Shown piece after piece: positions 1-11,179 of a DNA stretch of 64,000 nt (its first letter is position 1; every line of letters starts with the position of its first letter). Below the pieces are notes generated by a model. That model worked only from the letters and a program-made list of their open reading frames with translations. It did not search any database and was not told where the DNA came from. This DNA comes from Malaya genurostris (Eukaryota > Arthropoda > Insecta > Diptera > Culicidae). Made by a program: the position numbers and the translations under genes. Where the stretch lies: positions 7,661,161-7,725,160 of the forward strand of contig NC_080570.1 of assembly GCF_030247185.1 (NCBI RefSeq). Direction: 5' to 3'.

Positions 1-299
1 TCCAGCGAAAAATTAAACTTTCCGATTGGGTTGGAAACATTTCTTTCGACATTGAAATTACAAGAAATTCAAATTCGAATACGAATATGTAAGAAATTTG
101 GTCACTTTGCAGGGAATATGATTTCCCGTGAAAAAGAGATCCTTACAAATCAGAATTCAGAAATTTCGCCGCATCCATCTTCGGGATCTTCTAATAAGCT
201 GATTTAAAAGTTTTAAACTCAATCAGTGTTCAACGAGGAAAATAGATTGAAAAAATGACATGCGAATACAACTATGTAATAAAAACCGCGAAAAAACTA

Positions 300-592
300 C
301 CGCAGGGACGGAACTCGAACCCGTAGCTAGCTCCTATTATCCTCCACACTGCTTCTGAAACACACGAAGAAACAGCCTAATTGAACAGAAGAACCGAGCA
401 GGCTCAGCTGTGCTCGGGCGCCACGCCGTTCGATTATAGTCCTATCTCTATGGCAACTCCTCCACCAGCAATCAATCACTACACGTCGTATCGCAAGTCT
501 AGCTTCACTTTCTGCTTTGCCGTCAGACGCTAACTTGAGAGATTTTGTTTTAGTCTCTTTCGCTGCCGTCTTAAAAAGACTAAAACAAATCA
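300..592 (-). repeat. tRNA-like (SINE-type) head with B box, possible SINE
   Basis: On the minus strand, positions 324-308 form a good T-arm: a 5-bp stem (one wobble pair) around a 7-nt loop containing GGTTCGAGTTCC, which fits the RNA polymerase III B box. No matching 7-bp acceptor stem lies upstream, so a functional tRNA gene is unlikely. A frame of 88 codons covers the adjacent DNA but has no recognisable domain. A tRNA-derived SINE or tRNA pseudogene is the best reading. Confidence 0.4.
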
Positions 593-624
593 TAGATTTG
601 AAAACATGTTTAGAAAAAAAAAAC

Positions 625-700
625 AGGTTCGCGTATATCGGGCGGCATTCACGCAGTTTACCTGGGTTCGATTCTCATTGATTTCCATTTTATTTGATTT
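625..700 (+). repeat. Decayed copy of the SINE family found at 46372-46524
   Basis: The block CACGCAGTTTACCTGGGTTC matches the better copy at 46.4 kb (CACGCAGCCCACCTGGGTTC), followed by the B-box-like GGTTCGATTCT at 666-676. The head is shortened or mutated and no target duplication is visible. The shared stretch around the B box makes common origin likely. Confidence 0.5.
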
Positions 701-1506
701 TTTTAGGCTAACTCTCCACCAAAAAATTTAAACAAAATCAGGGATGTTTTAGGGAGTGGCGTCTCGTGACAAAATTTACGGGATATGCACTGCTCATGTG
801 GTGTGATATTAGATATAACAGTTGTTTTAAGTAAAAACTAAAGACTGAGGAATAGATAATTTTGGATTATTAAACTTATTTTATATCATCGGATTCTATG
901 CTCTGTACATCGAGAAAATCTGTCAATAACTTCATCAATAAAACCGCTTCGACGTTGCAACTGAGACAGCAATTTGCTTTCAACTGCCATAAGCATTAGC
1001 CACTGAAGCCTCTCCTGAAGGTGTGTGCATACAAGTTCTCACAGAGTCAAACGTTGCATTGGAAACAACAATTCTCAGAGCTGAGCTAAGTAATCCCCTC
1101 TTTTCTAGAAGCTGTTCAGTAACTCAAGTGCAAAATCGGAAGTGTAAAAAAATAAGCATCTAGAAAAATTTAAAAAATTATCAAGTCTATCCGGCAAATA
1201 CCTAAAACATTTCTGATAATTTTTTTTCGAATTTTTCAGTGGAGCCGTTGTTTCAAAAATCAAATCAAAAGAACCACCCTAGCTCCGTCAAAATGGCAGT
1301 TAAATGGTTGAAAATTTTCGGGAAATTGTCTCCAATCCAAGCTCTTTCGAATGTGGTAAAACGATAAGAATCTTAACCGTCTAAAGCCTTAATAACTTAA
1401 AATATTTTATGGACATGAACTTAGTGAGGCACCCCTCGCCGATAAAGTTTTTAATTTGATGCTCAATTTTTTGAAATTTTTGAATACTTCGCTGAGTTTA
1501 TATCAT

Positions 1507-1827
1507 GTTAACGAAGCACCCCTCCTTAATAAATTCGAAAACAAATCGAAACCCAGTGGATAATTTGTTGCTTATTAGTTACTAGTTAGTTACGATAACT
1601 TTGAATTTGTTGCTTAATTTCTTTTCTTTTTAATTTGCTGCTCAATTGTTTTGAATTTTCTTCGAATACTTCGCTTATGAACTTATATGAAGATAACGAA
1701 GTACTCAAAATAAAAATTGAATAACAAATTCAAAACCACCGTAACTAATTAGCAACTAATAAGCAACAAATTATCCACTGAGTTTTGATTTGTTTTCAAG
1801 CTTATTTGGGAAGGGTACTTCGTTAAC
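1507..1827. repeat. Fold-back (inverted) repeat with 106-bp arms
   Basis: Positions 1507-1612 and 1722-1827 are inverted copies of about 85 percent identity over 106 bp, starting and ending with GTTAACGAAG / its complement, with a 109-bp spacer. A further copy in the orientation of the right arm follows at about 1865-1985. The arms have no coding content. A single-stranded copy could form a long hairpin. It could be a fold-back or MITE-like element, or tandem repeats that inverted. Confidence 0.75.
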
Positions 1828-2109
1828 TTCATATGAACTTAGTAAAGTATTCAAAAAAAAAATTGCAACAAATTCAAAACTACCGTAACTAATTAGCAAC
1901 TTATTAGTAACAAATTATGCACTAGGTTTCGATTTCCTTTCAAGCTTATTTGATAGCTTCATTAACTTTAGTACTAACGAAGTAATTAAAATAAAATAAA
2001 AGATCGAGAGGTGCTTCGCTAAGGTGATGTTCATAAATATTCATACCGCGTCCCTACCAAAACCATTTACTAAGGCTACTATATTTATTATTGAATTTAC
2101 AACATTAAC

Positions 2110-2945
2110 TGAATTACAGAATTTGTATAAAATTTGCTAAATTTGTCAAAATGTACAAAATTGTCAGTTTACAAAATCTGTCAAAATCTACAAAATTTGA
2201 CGAAATTTACAAAATTTGACGAAATTTACAAAATTTAACGAAATTTATAAAATTTGCAAAATTTACAATATTTGATAAAATTTACAAAATTGACGAAATT
2301 TACAAAATTTGACAAAATTTACAAAATTAAACGAAGTTTACAAAATATGACGAAATTTACAAAATTCGACGAAATAATAATACGAATTTTTTTTGATTTT
2401 GAATTAATTTAACGAAATATACAAAATTTGTCGAAATTTACTAAATTTAACGAAATTTATAAAATTTGACGATATTTACAAAATTTGACGAAATTTACAA
2501 AATTTGACGAAATTTACAAAATTTGACGAAATTTATAAAATTTCACGAAATTTACAAAATTTGACGAAATTTACAAAATTTGACGAAATTTACAAAATTT
2601 GACGAAATTTACAAAATTCAATGGAATTTATAAAATTTGACAAAATTTACAATATTTGATGAAATTTACAAAATTTGACGAAATTTACAAATTTTAACAA
2701 AATTTAACGAAGTTTACAAAATATGACCAAATTTACAAAATTTGACGAAATTTACAAAACATGAGGAAATTTACAATATATGAGGAAATTTACTAAATTT
2801 GACGAAATTTACTGAATTTGACGAAATATACTAAATATGACGAAATTTACAAAATTTGCCAAATTTACAAAATATGACGAAAGTTACAAAATTTGACAAA
2901 ATTTACAAAATATGACGAAATTTACAAAATTTGACGAAATTTTCA
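2110..2945. repeat. 19-bp tandem repeat array, unit GACGAAATTTACAAAATTT
   Basis: About 830 bp built from a 19-bp AT-rich unit, GACGAAATTTACAAAATTT, with about 40 copies. Several consecutive central copies (about 2480-2610) are nearly perfect and the edges are more decayed, the usual pattern of a minisatellite maintained by slippage or unequal exchange. Variant units carry TATGACG or TTAACG. Isolated matches to half-units occur just outside (3090, 3425). No coding content. Confidence 0.9.
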
Positions 2946-3367
2946 GGATGCATCAAAACATTCAGAAATGGAAAACTTGATTTTTTTAAAATAAACTAGA
3001 CCAACTAATTTGAATTGAAAAACACAATTTCTAAACCAATTTCATTATTAGCAAAATTAGCTATTTATAAATATTTTGGCATGATTTACAAAATTCTTTA
3101 TGTTGAAAAAAATATTTAGAACTATTTCATCGAGAAGATAATTTCACTGAATCATATATTTAAAAATCAAAGATCTGCACGCAGAAGGTAAACCCCATTT
3201 CGTTAACCCGAAATCTTACATCCGCAATTTGGCTTGTTTGATAAAAAGAATGAATAGAATCATCAACCAACCAGAAGAAGTTTATGATTTAAGGTATTAA
3301 TTGATTAAATTTTTGTCGTGAAAAGGACTAATGCGACTTCACAGTGAACGTTTTGGTTCATGTGCTG

Positions 3368-3385
3368 GCTGTCCGACCTCGCTGC
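3368..3385. repeat. 18-bp block repeated exactly at 4529-4546
   Basis: GCTGTCCGACCTCGCTGC occurs exactly at both places, 1.16 kb apart, in AT-rich surroundings that are otherwise unlike. It is followed here by GTTCGAGCC, which resembles a B box. It may be a surviving fragment of a shared repeat. Confidence 0.45.
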
Positions 3386-3533
3386 CGTTCGAGCCTAACA
3401 AAGGTTCGAAGATTTTTTTGAAAGATTTACAAAATTTACTATTTGAGTTATAAATAAGTTTAGGTCGTTTTTTTTTTATTTGAAACTTTACTGACAAAAA
3501 ATTGGATACAAACTCAGTATTCAGAGTAGCCTA

Positions 3534-3790
3534 GTCACAACTTTTTCCCATCTTTCTGGCAATTCATGGATACCTTTTTCTGAAAAACTTGACCGGTTTG
3601 AAATCGATCGATCCATTTTCTGACTTCATCATAGTTGGAGAACTGCTGATCAGACCGGAACAAACATGAATCGGAGAGAGCAATGTCCGGACTATACGAC
3701 GGGTGGGTAGGAATTCTCTTTTGAGCTATTTGAAGTATGTTTTTATCGAATGTTGAACATGTGGGCGAGCATTGTCATGTTGCAACAAAC
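3534..3790 (-). pseudogene. Mariner-type transposase C-terminal remnant
   Basis: Read on the minus strand, one frame gives SDSCLFRS then QQFSNYDEVRKWIDRF, and a shifted frame gives KGIHELPERWEK. This order is typical of the C-terminal end of mariner (D,D34D) transposases: the third catalytic Asp region, then the WID helix, then LPERWEK. A frameshift separates the two blocks and the catalytic core upstream is mostly lost. No terminal repeats were identified. It is a dead fragment. Confidence 0.65.
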
Positions 3791-3796
3791 CGAAAT

Positions 3797-4290
3797 TTTT
3801 TTTAGATGCCAAAAGTTTTAGAATTGCATAAAACGTCGAGATTTAGTCTCTCGAAAAAAATCACGGAAAAATCAACTTACTGGAACAAAAATTTAGAGAT
3901 CTCCGAAATCGAATTTTTTTTTACCAAAAGAATTGCATAAAACGTCGAGATTTAGTGTCATCTCGGATTTTTTTTAAATTTTACTTTCCGGGAAATTTTG
4001 AAATTTCCGAAATTGCAAAATTATTTTTGATTCCAAATGTCATGAATTACATGAAACGCCAAGATTTTGTGTTATCTTGAAAAATAATTTTTTTTATCTC
4101 GACGTTGGATGATTTTTTTGCTGTCGAATGTCTTAAATTACATGAATTTTTTTTGACATATCATCAAATCTTCAAGTTTCAAAAATCTAAGTCCCAGAAA
4201 GTCGATTAAACAAAAAATCGAGATGAGTCTAAATCTTGACGTTTTATGCAATTCTAAGACTTTCGGTATCAACAATTGTTTTCCACTCCC
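3797..4290. repeat. Dispersed repeat with inverted halves (AAACGTCGAGATTTAG type)
   Basis: GCATAAAACGTCGAGATTTAG appears in forward orientation near 3827 and 3935 and inverted near 4226-4262 (AAATCTTGACGTTTTATGCA). The same family recurs near 4607, 22620-22860, 36930, 50770, 52170-52305 and 53440-53590. Around the core, all copies carry TTTCCGAAAT-like blocks and T-tracts. No coding potential. It looks like an old, palindromic, non-autonomous element. Confidence 0.6.
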
Positions 4291-4699
4291 CCAATAGGCC
4301 GTACGAATCGAACCCGAAAAGTCTTTTTTGCTTGTCCTTTGTTTTTAATGGAAGAAGACGGTTGCCGACGTTTTTGATTGTCGTTATGGACCCACTTTTT
4401 ATCGTCAGTTACAATTCGATGCCAAAAATCGCTTTGATGTCTGACTAATTTTTGATGGCGCTTTTCTGTTAACTGAGCGCAAGCAAAACATTGATTAATG
4501 CAACTTTACCGCATCGGTTTCAACGTATGCTGTCCGACCTCGCTGCAGCAAAACTACATAATTTTGAGTAGTTAAATTGTTTGATACCAAAAGTCTTTTG
4601 GTATCATAATTGCAGAAAACGTCGAGATTTAGATTATCCAGAAAAAAAATTTTCTTTGAAAAAATCGACTTTCTTGGAGAAAAATTTTGAGATTTCCGA

Positions 4700-5160
4700 A
4701 AGCTCAATAGTATGGTAAAACGAGTTAGTCATGTTTCAACATCGATAGGTTAGACCAAATCGTATTCCATCTCAAAACAATGATGAATTCATTTTTAGGG
4801 TTCGTTAAAAACCTGGTCCATTATTCACGGGTTACGAGAGCCGAAAAGCCTTTTTTGCTCGTCCTTTTTTTAATGAAAGAAGATGCCCCAAAACTCATTC
4901 AATTAACGTCAAAAAAAATGCCATGCAACGTTTGCGCCACAACGTACATAAATTTTGTGCCATGTGAGAGCACACGTCAAAATTAATTACCATTTCATCT
5001 ATAAAACACAAAAACACAAAACGACCGGCACTAGCGTTTGGATTTTCCACTAACCAACAAAAAAAATATGCCCATCCCACATTGGTGGGTGGGTGGGTTA
5101 GGAAACATATCGACTGCAAACTTTTAGATGAGCTTCATTGCCGCAGCAGTTCATCCAGGA
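4700..5160. other. No feature recognised
   Basis: AT-rich DNA with short frames on both strands (68-74 codons) that overlap each other and match no known family. Nothing else is visible. Confidence 0.5.
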
Positions 5161-5950
5161 AAAAGGGGAAAAGTGACCTCCTACGTCTCGTCTCTGCTCA
5201 ATCCCCAGGGCGTCGCAATCGCCTCAATCTTTCTCTGCCAAAGGAATGATGATAACTCGTGTCAATTTCGGGATACCTGTTTGTATTAACACATGATCCG
5301 TTTTTTTTTTCATCTTCGACATTTCAGGTCTTGTCGGCCCACAAGAAAGTTTCCGAATTCCCAATTCTCTGAAAAGAGAATAGAAAACAGAAAACTGTCG
5401 GGCGTGTTTTGGAATCTCAATTTACAACAGAATCACTTTTGATTTAAGCCTATCAGACCGGTTCTCCATCGTCCTCCAAGCGAAATTCCAATAAGGTTTC
5501 CATGGCTGCCGCTTTCCATTTTTCATTCGTATCCATTCGAGGCTGGGAAATTCCACTGAAATAATAAAGAAAAAAAAACAAAAATCCAGCACAAAAGTTA
5601 CCACAGCCACGGTATGAAATAAGAGATAGAAGCACTTTTTGACCGCAGGTTCGCTTCGGAGAGTGGGAGTTCGGCTGCCATCCATCATACGGAAAAAGGT
5701 TAGCCACACTTTTCGGAAACGCTATCCGTGTCCCGGACCATGATCACTGGACGGACAAGTTTGGCCTACGGCCAAGTCGGTAGTCCAACGAGTGACTATC
5801 GCAGTTCGAAACTGATTCCAAGGTTGTAAGTCGCTGTCAGCTCACCGTGAAATATCACCAATTGCTGCAACGCTGGAAGGGTTTCGCTACGTTCATTGGA
5901 ACAAAATTTCCGGGTGAAAGTGGAGAGCAGCATTTTTTTTCAAATATCTG
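5160..5950. other. Unique, higher-GC segment without a recognised gene
   Basis: Base composition is more balanced than in the flanks and the dispersed repeats are absent. Overlapping minus-strand frames of up to 95 codons exist, but they read through a poly-A/T tract and show no domain. It may be non-coding host sequence such as an enhancer or intron. Confidence 0.35.
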
Positions 5951-6179
5951 ATACCTAATAAATAAAGTTGTGGGTTTTACCTCTCCTAAGTACGTAATGT
6001 ACGGCTATTCATTCGAACTGCGTGCATTTAGTTGGGGTTTTTATGCTTGCTGATAGTGACATAAATTGTTGAATCTGTATTCAATGAAATGTCATTCCTA
6101 GAAAACCATTCAAAAGCGGTACTACGAACACATATCGATCATCGTTTCAATGGAAAAGAGCCGAAAAACCGTGAAACCG

Positions 6180-6560
6180 AAAAAAAACAGTAAAAGAATG
6201 TCTATTTATTGATATATTAAGCAATGCACAAAGACGTGATCTGTAAAGCAAATACCCCTCAACCACTGCTGGATTGAAATAAGAACTCTTCCGAGATCCC
6301 GAGATTTGTGTAAACGAAAGGCGGTGATAGTGAAACATGTTTAGTGATTGATATGTAGAGATACGATCTGTTAACCAAATACCCCTCAGCCTCACTCCTC
6401 TCTGATCCTTTTTCCAGTACCAGATAGTGTAATTAAGCAATGGACAAAGATGTGATCTACAAACCAAATGCTCCACAACCATTGCTGGGTTGAAATGAAT
6501 GTTCCTACAAATTCCTTTACCTGAACAAAATCCATTAAAAATGATTGTTGATTGATAACG
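6180..6560. repeat. Tandem ~90-120-bp repeats, first block
   Basis: Three decayed copies of a unit containing GATCTGTAAACCAAATGCCCC then TGGGTTGAAATGA can be followed, the GATCT anchors lying near 6238, 6364 and 6453. The 146-codon minus-strand frame here is produced by the repeats and is not a gene. The same unit continues at 7430-7990 and near 9210, so the array was split by later insertions. Confidence 0.6.
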
Positions 6561-6571
6561 TGTGTGTTTAG

Positions 6572-7098
6572 GAGGTTTGTTTTTCAATTGGGATTACTAT
6601 ATTGTCTGAAAGTTGTTTTGACAGTGTAAAGTGACGTCTTTATTCAGTATTGTTTGGAAAATCATCCAGAACAACCGAATTCCAAATAGTGGAAATTTAT
6701 TTTCAAAATCAGTGTTTAATTACAACTGTTAAAAGCGCAAAATTCTCTTCTGTGATGAGGAGCATTTTTTAGTTGAATGGATACGTCAACAAGTAAACGT
6801 ACTATTTGGTGCGGTCTATGGACTGGTGGATTCATCGGTAATTATTTCATTAAAAATGAGGAAGAGCGACGCGTTACCGTAAATGGAAATCGATACAGAA
6901 CCATGATCAATGAGTTTTCGTTGCCAAATCTTCAAGATATGGATGTGGACGAAATGTACAGTTTCGACAGGATGGTGCCACTTGTCATACTGCGGCCAAA
7001 ATAATTGGCTTATTGAAAGAACTTTTCAACGACAACATTATTTAGAGAAACGAACCGGTTGGCCGTTTCATAATTTGGCATGTGTTTTATTGTGGTAA
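6572..7098 (+). pseudogene. Mariner-like element relic, transposase fragments
   Basis: The 5' part (GTTTTGACAGTGTAAAGTGACG and following) matches the start of the element at 24502. The frame from 6777 gives WCGLWTGGFIG and VTVNGNRYRTMINEF, blocks typical of an insect mariner-like transposase. The catalytic QDGATCHTA block appears in the next frame near 6967-7000, followed by GLLKELF, so a frameshift lies between. The N-terminal DNA-binding part is largely missing and no right terminal repeat was found. It is inactive. Confidence 0.75.
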
Positions 7099-7408
7099 GT
7101 TTAAAGGGCAAAAGTTTTACCCCCTAATTTATGCTAAGTGTACATAATCAAATTTAGTAAATTCACATTGGTCTTAGATTCATACCTCCGACCCGACGGT
7201 TCAACATAGACCGCTAGGCAGACGTAAAGTTAATGCTATTTGCAAAACACTTTTTTGATATTACACCTAAGTGTAATATCGAAACTGAAGTCTCGGGCGA
7301 AAACGAGTTTCGGCTTGCTAGCCGTAAAGATTGTGGTAAGTTTCAAGGGCAAAAGGCTTTACCCCCTAATTTATGCTAGGTGCGCATAACCAAATTTAGT
7401 AAACTTAC
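7091..7408. repeat. Direct repeats (~80 bp) flanking a hairpin-rich core
   Basis: The block GTGGTAAGTTTAAAGGGCAA...TTTACCCCCTAATTTATGCT is present near 7092-7170 and again near 7333-7408 with few changes. The DNA between carries a perfect 10-bp hairpin with a 4-nt loop at 7257-7280 (GATATTACAC / GTGTAATATC) and a 5-bp hairpin at 7311-7324 (CGGCT / AGCCG). It could be a small element with short direct ends or a structured repeat. Confidence 0.55.
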
Positions 7409-7429
7409 GTTACGTGCGTTTCATTCAAA

Positions 7430-7990
7430 TTTCAAATCAGCAAGCTCCTAAAAAGACCACCCTTTATATTGAGGAAGGAATGAAGAAGCGCTTTGTAAAC
7501 CAAATGCCCCTCAACCTCTGCTGGGTTGAAATGTGAACTGTTCTGAGATTCTTTTTGTAAACGAAATCCAGCACAACAGGTTTGGTGATTAATTTGTAGA
7601 GAAATAGACGAAGATATAATCTGTGAACCAAATATCCCTGAGCCATTGTTTAGAGGATAAGAGAGCATTTCTCCATGATCCTTTTTCCAGAACGAGAATA
7701 CATTAAAAAAAATGTTGAGCGATTGACATTTTAAGAAATGAACAACGACGCGATTTTTCAACCTAATGCCTCTTAATCCTTACTGTACTGAAATGAAAAT
7801 TCATCCAAGATCTTTTTTTTGAACGAATTTCCAACGAAGAATGCATTGGTTGATACTTTGAAAGATGAACGAAGATGTGATCTGCAAACCAAATGCCCCT
7901 CAACAGTTGCTGGATTGAAATGAGAACTCTTTCACGACCCATTATCTGAACGAGGTCCAGTAAAAGCAGGATCATCTCTAGTTTTCCGAA
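7430..7990. repeat. Tandem ~90-120-bp repeats, second block
   Basis: Continuation of the unit seen at 6180-6560. CCAAATGCCCCTCAAC with TGGGTTGAAATG occurs near 7500, and CAAATGCCCCTCAACAGTTG near 7890, with decayed copies near 7625 and 7765. Frames of 93-109 codons on the minus strand are artefacts of the repeat. Confidence 0.6.
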
Positions 7991-7999
7991 GCGGTTGTG

Positions 8000-9180
8000 C
8001 ACAAATTCTCTAGAACCTTTAAAAAAAGTCGAAAAGGAATACACTTTTTATGCGGTATGCGACATTTTTCATACAAATGTATTAAGCTATGCGTTTTTTA
8101 TGTGATTTTTTTTACATTATGCGCTTTTCGGTTTTCTTGTTTCTTCTTACAAATGCACGAAATGTCGAGATCTAGTGTTTCCTAAAGAAATCATTTTTAC
8201 ACTAATCACTCTATAATTCCATAACCGGAAGTCGGATCCAGATGAAATTCAGAAGTTTTGTGAAGGACCTTTCATTTGAATCTATGTTTGTAAAAATCGA
8301 TCACGCCATCTTTGAGAAAAAACTCCGGAACCGAAAGACAGATCCAAATAAAATTCAGGAATTTTGTATGTGAACATAAGAGCTTTCATTTGAATCTAAG
8401 TTTGTGAACATCAGTTTAGCCATCTTCGAAAAAACTTGGTGCATTTATTTTCGCATTGTTTTGCAAATTTTACCCCATAATTCCGGAACCGGAAGTCGGA
8501 TCAAAATAATATTCAGGGATTTTGTATGAGATCACAAGACCTTTCATTTGTGAAAATCGGCTTAGCCATGTCCGAGAGAAGTTAGTGCATAAAAACGTTA
8601 CATACGCGATGTTTCATGAATTTTTGAGACATCAGGCGAAAATATTTTTTTTTATTTTTAGTTTTGCAGTTTTTTGTACGCAAATTTTCAAAGTTATGCG
8701 ATTTTTTCAATGCGAAATTTCAGAATTATGCGGTGCATATTTCCCGCCTAAAAACGACTTAAGTGTACTTGAAAATCCCGGAATCGAAACTATTTCTGAT
8801 GTCAGGTGCTTTGGAAATTCATGAATCGTCGAAATCTGATGTTGTTTCGAAGTAAAAAAATTAAAAAAAAGACTGAGACTTGAAATTTTTAAAAGTTCTG
8901 AAATCGAAATATTTTTGCTGATAAAAGTGTGAGACGTCGGCAAGTGGGATTGAAAATTATTAAAACCGATTCACAGAAAGTCGATTTTTTCCAAAACAAA
9001 ATTTACCAGAGAATGCAAAAAAATTATTTTCAGATAAAAATTTCGCTATGGGAAATCTTCAAAAGTTACAAAGTCAATACTTAACAAAAAAAATTGTTTT
9101 TTTTCGAGATAACATCAGAAATTATGCGGTTTTCTAGAAGATTATTTTTTATGTGGAACGTATTCCCCGTATAAAAAAAG
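8000..9180. repeat. Mixed dispersed repeats: ATGCGG family and GGAACCGGAAGTCGGATC family
   Basis: Two families are interleaved. One carries TTATGCGGTTTTTT / CGCATAAAAAA-type ends (8040-8100, 8690-8760, 9120-9190). The other carries CCGGAAGTCGGATC followed by CCTTTCATTTGAATCTA and TGTGAAAATCGG blocks (8220-8570, two to three copies). The second family recurs at 12750-13130 inverted and 52540-53430. No protein is encoded. Confidence 0.6.
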
Positions 9181-9189
9181 ATTTAAGTG

Positions 9190-9320
9190 TATTCTGGAAC
9201 GCACGAAGACGTGATCTACAAATCTATACGTGCTCTTCTACCATAGCTGTTTTGGAGTTAGTATTCCCCCAATGTCTGCGTCTGAACAAAGTTCAATAAA
9301 ATGCTTTTGCAATGCGTATA
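9190..9320. repeat. Outlying copy of the ~90-120-bp repeat
   Basis: GCACGAAGACGTGATCTACAA followed by a decayed CCAT..GTT..GGA block matches the unit of 6180-6560 and 7430-7990. Single decayed copy. Confidence 0.4.
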
Positions 9321-9429
9321 TTGAGGTATAGACAAAAACTATCATTGTCCTATCATTGCCAAAGGGATCATTTGAAATGTTGGTCTTGAAATTTAGAATA
9401 ATAAACTCTCATTTCATTAGCATCATTCA

Positions 9430-10540
9430 GTATATTTCAATCAGAAGACAGATCACCTCAGGTTAGCCTTGACAAAATGTAACGAATAGAAAACTGTAAG
9501 ACAAATAGCAACCGTTGAATTTTTATCATGCCCACAAAACCTTTCGGACCGGCTGTTTTCGACCCTGTTTATGGCGTCATTTTACTCGGTAATGAACTCT
9601 CTCCTCCCCCAGTCCAGACCAGTCGAAGAAGCTTACCAATTTTCGACAGAAGAACACTCCACTCCTCAAAAATAATTACTCCGTTGAAAGGTCACTTGAG
9701 ACTTCGGTCCGGTCCCCTTGCGACAGCGCGGTAGAGAATTTAACGACAGCTGCAAATTGAGCTATAATTTAGCGAAAGAACCGAAGTTCGGTGACGGGAA
9801 AGTTTCTCCATTGAATGTACGCAAGACGATGATAAAATGAAAGTGGCTCCGAAAATCCTATTTTCCCTGGAAACTGTCTGTGCCGACAGTAAACTAACCG
9901 TAAACGATTCTACCGAGTCCAGGTGTAGGAGAAGGATAACTAGTGAAAATAGTCATAAAGAAGAAGCTCTACCCTGACCAGTGGACCAGTGCCGGAACAT
10001 AAAATTCAGCTCTTAAAGATTCGCACGTTTGTCTCCGGTAGGCAGGAAGGCAGACAAGCAAGCCAACGAATGGGCGCTCATTTAACCGCCTGGAGCTAGT
10101 CGGTTGTGTGTTTACGAATCGCAGCTAACAATTCCAGCTGACCGGGTTCCGGACCGGAGCGCGAGAAGAGTTCCACCCGTGTTGGTGCTCTCGCCAGGGG
10201 AACAGTTCCACGCGGTTTTGAAGGACGACTAGACACCGTGCAGCTGGAGAAGATGAAATAAAAAAAAACAGATGACATCCCACACCCATTGTCGACACCG
10301 ACCCGATGAAAACCTTGAATCCGAACGACCGAGAGAGAGAGTGAGAGAGTGAGTGCGAGTCATTAACAAGAGAGCTTCGGAATCGGTCGGGCGTCCGCGA
10401 TTTAGAGAGGCCCATTGAGTAGTTGGGTTATTTTTGATATCACACACCGTAAACTAACTGTAATAGAAGAGAAAGTGGCTACAGTGCGGACAAAGTCTGA
10501 TTCCCTTTGGACTGCGGGCAAACCAGTGTGTGGTAGTCTA
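9430..10540. other. Unique higher-GC segment with a GA-rich tract
   Basis: The stretch is free of the dispersed repeats and has near-balanced composition. A GA tract, GAGAGAGAGAGTGAGAGAGT, lies at about 10331-10350, a possible binding site for GAGA-type factors. Short frames on both strands overlap and show no domain. On the minus strand, TTTTATTTCATCTTCTCCAG resembles a splice acceptor. It may be regulatory or untranslated DNA, but nothing identifies a gene. Confidence 0.3.
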
Positions 10541-10559
10541 AGAACTTCACCATTATAAA

Positions 10560-11170
10560 TTAAAAGTTTTGAAGCTTGAATACCTTTCCGTATTTTAATT
10601 TGGAATTTGGAAACTGATTCTAAATTTTAGAAAATTATGCTAGAGTGTCGAATTGCTGTTTGAAATTCGTACGTTACGAATGTAGGCCATGGAGTTTATT
10701 CATGAAGCAACAACTACGAATTTTGTACTTCACATAATTTGAACAAATTTTCTACTGATTCAGTAGACACTGTTCTGGACGTTGAGACTGGCGAAGCAGT
10801 ATTACCTTCTTTATACCGTTAAATTTCATCCTTGTCCTTCAGAAATGATTGAAAATTCCAATTTACAAAAACAAATAATAAATCATAAATCAGGACATCA
10901 GAACTCACAACTCGGAATTCAAAAATCAAGATTGAAAATAAACTAGAAACCTGTATCAGAACAGGTTAGTAGTATTCTAAACAGGCTGCCTATGACCTAG
11001 AAGTTCAAAATTTACACTTGCCAAACACAAAATGAAGAATTCAGAATTAAGAATTGAAGTTCAGGTTTCAAAAAACGAAAATTGAAGTTTAAATGAATGA
11101 AGAATTCAGACCTTAGAGTGGAAACTCGGAATTCAGAAATCAAAAATGATAACTCATATTCGAAATTCAG
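10560..11170. repeat. Degenerate GAATTCAGAAATCA-type low-complexity repeat
   Basis: From about 10850 the sequence is a loose succession of short blocks such as CTCGGAATTCAGAAATCA and GAATTCAGACCTTAGA. They resemble, on the opposite strand, the GAATTCTGAAC units of the 34-42 kb arrays. The period is irregular and no coding content is seen. The first part (10560-10850) shows nothing. Confidence 0.45.
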
Positions 11171-11179
11171 ATCTCAGAA

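Noticed and set aside
300..330. Functional tRNA gene on the minus strand
   Set aside because: A good T-arm is present, but no matching acceptor stem or complete D-arm was found upstream.
2110..2945. CRISPR-like array
   Set aside because: The 19-bp units are directly adjacent without unique spacers, and the organism is eukaryotic.
6147..6587. 146-codon minus-strand frame as a gene
   Set aside because: It spans three units of a tandem repeat that is decayed and differently framed at 7.4-8.0 kb.
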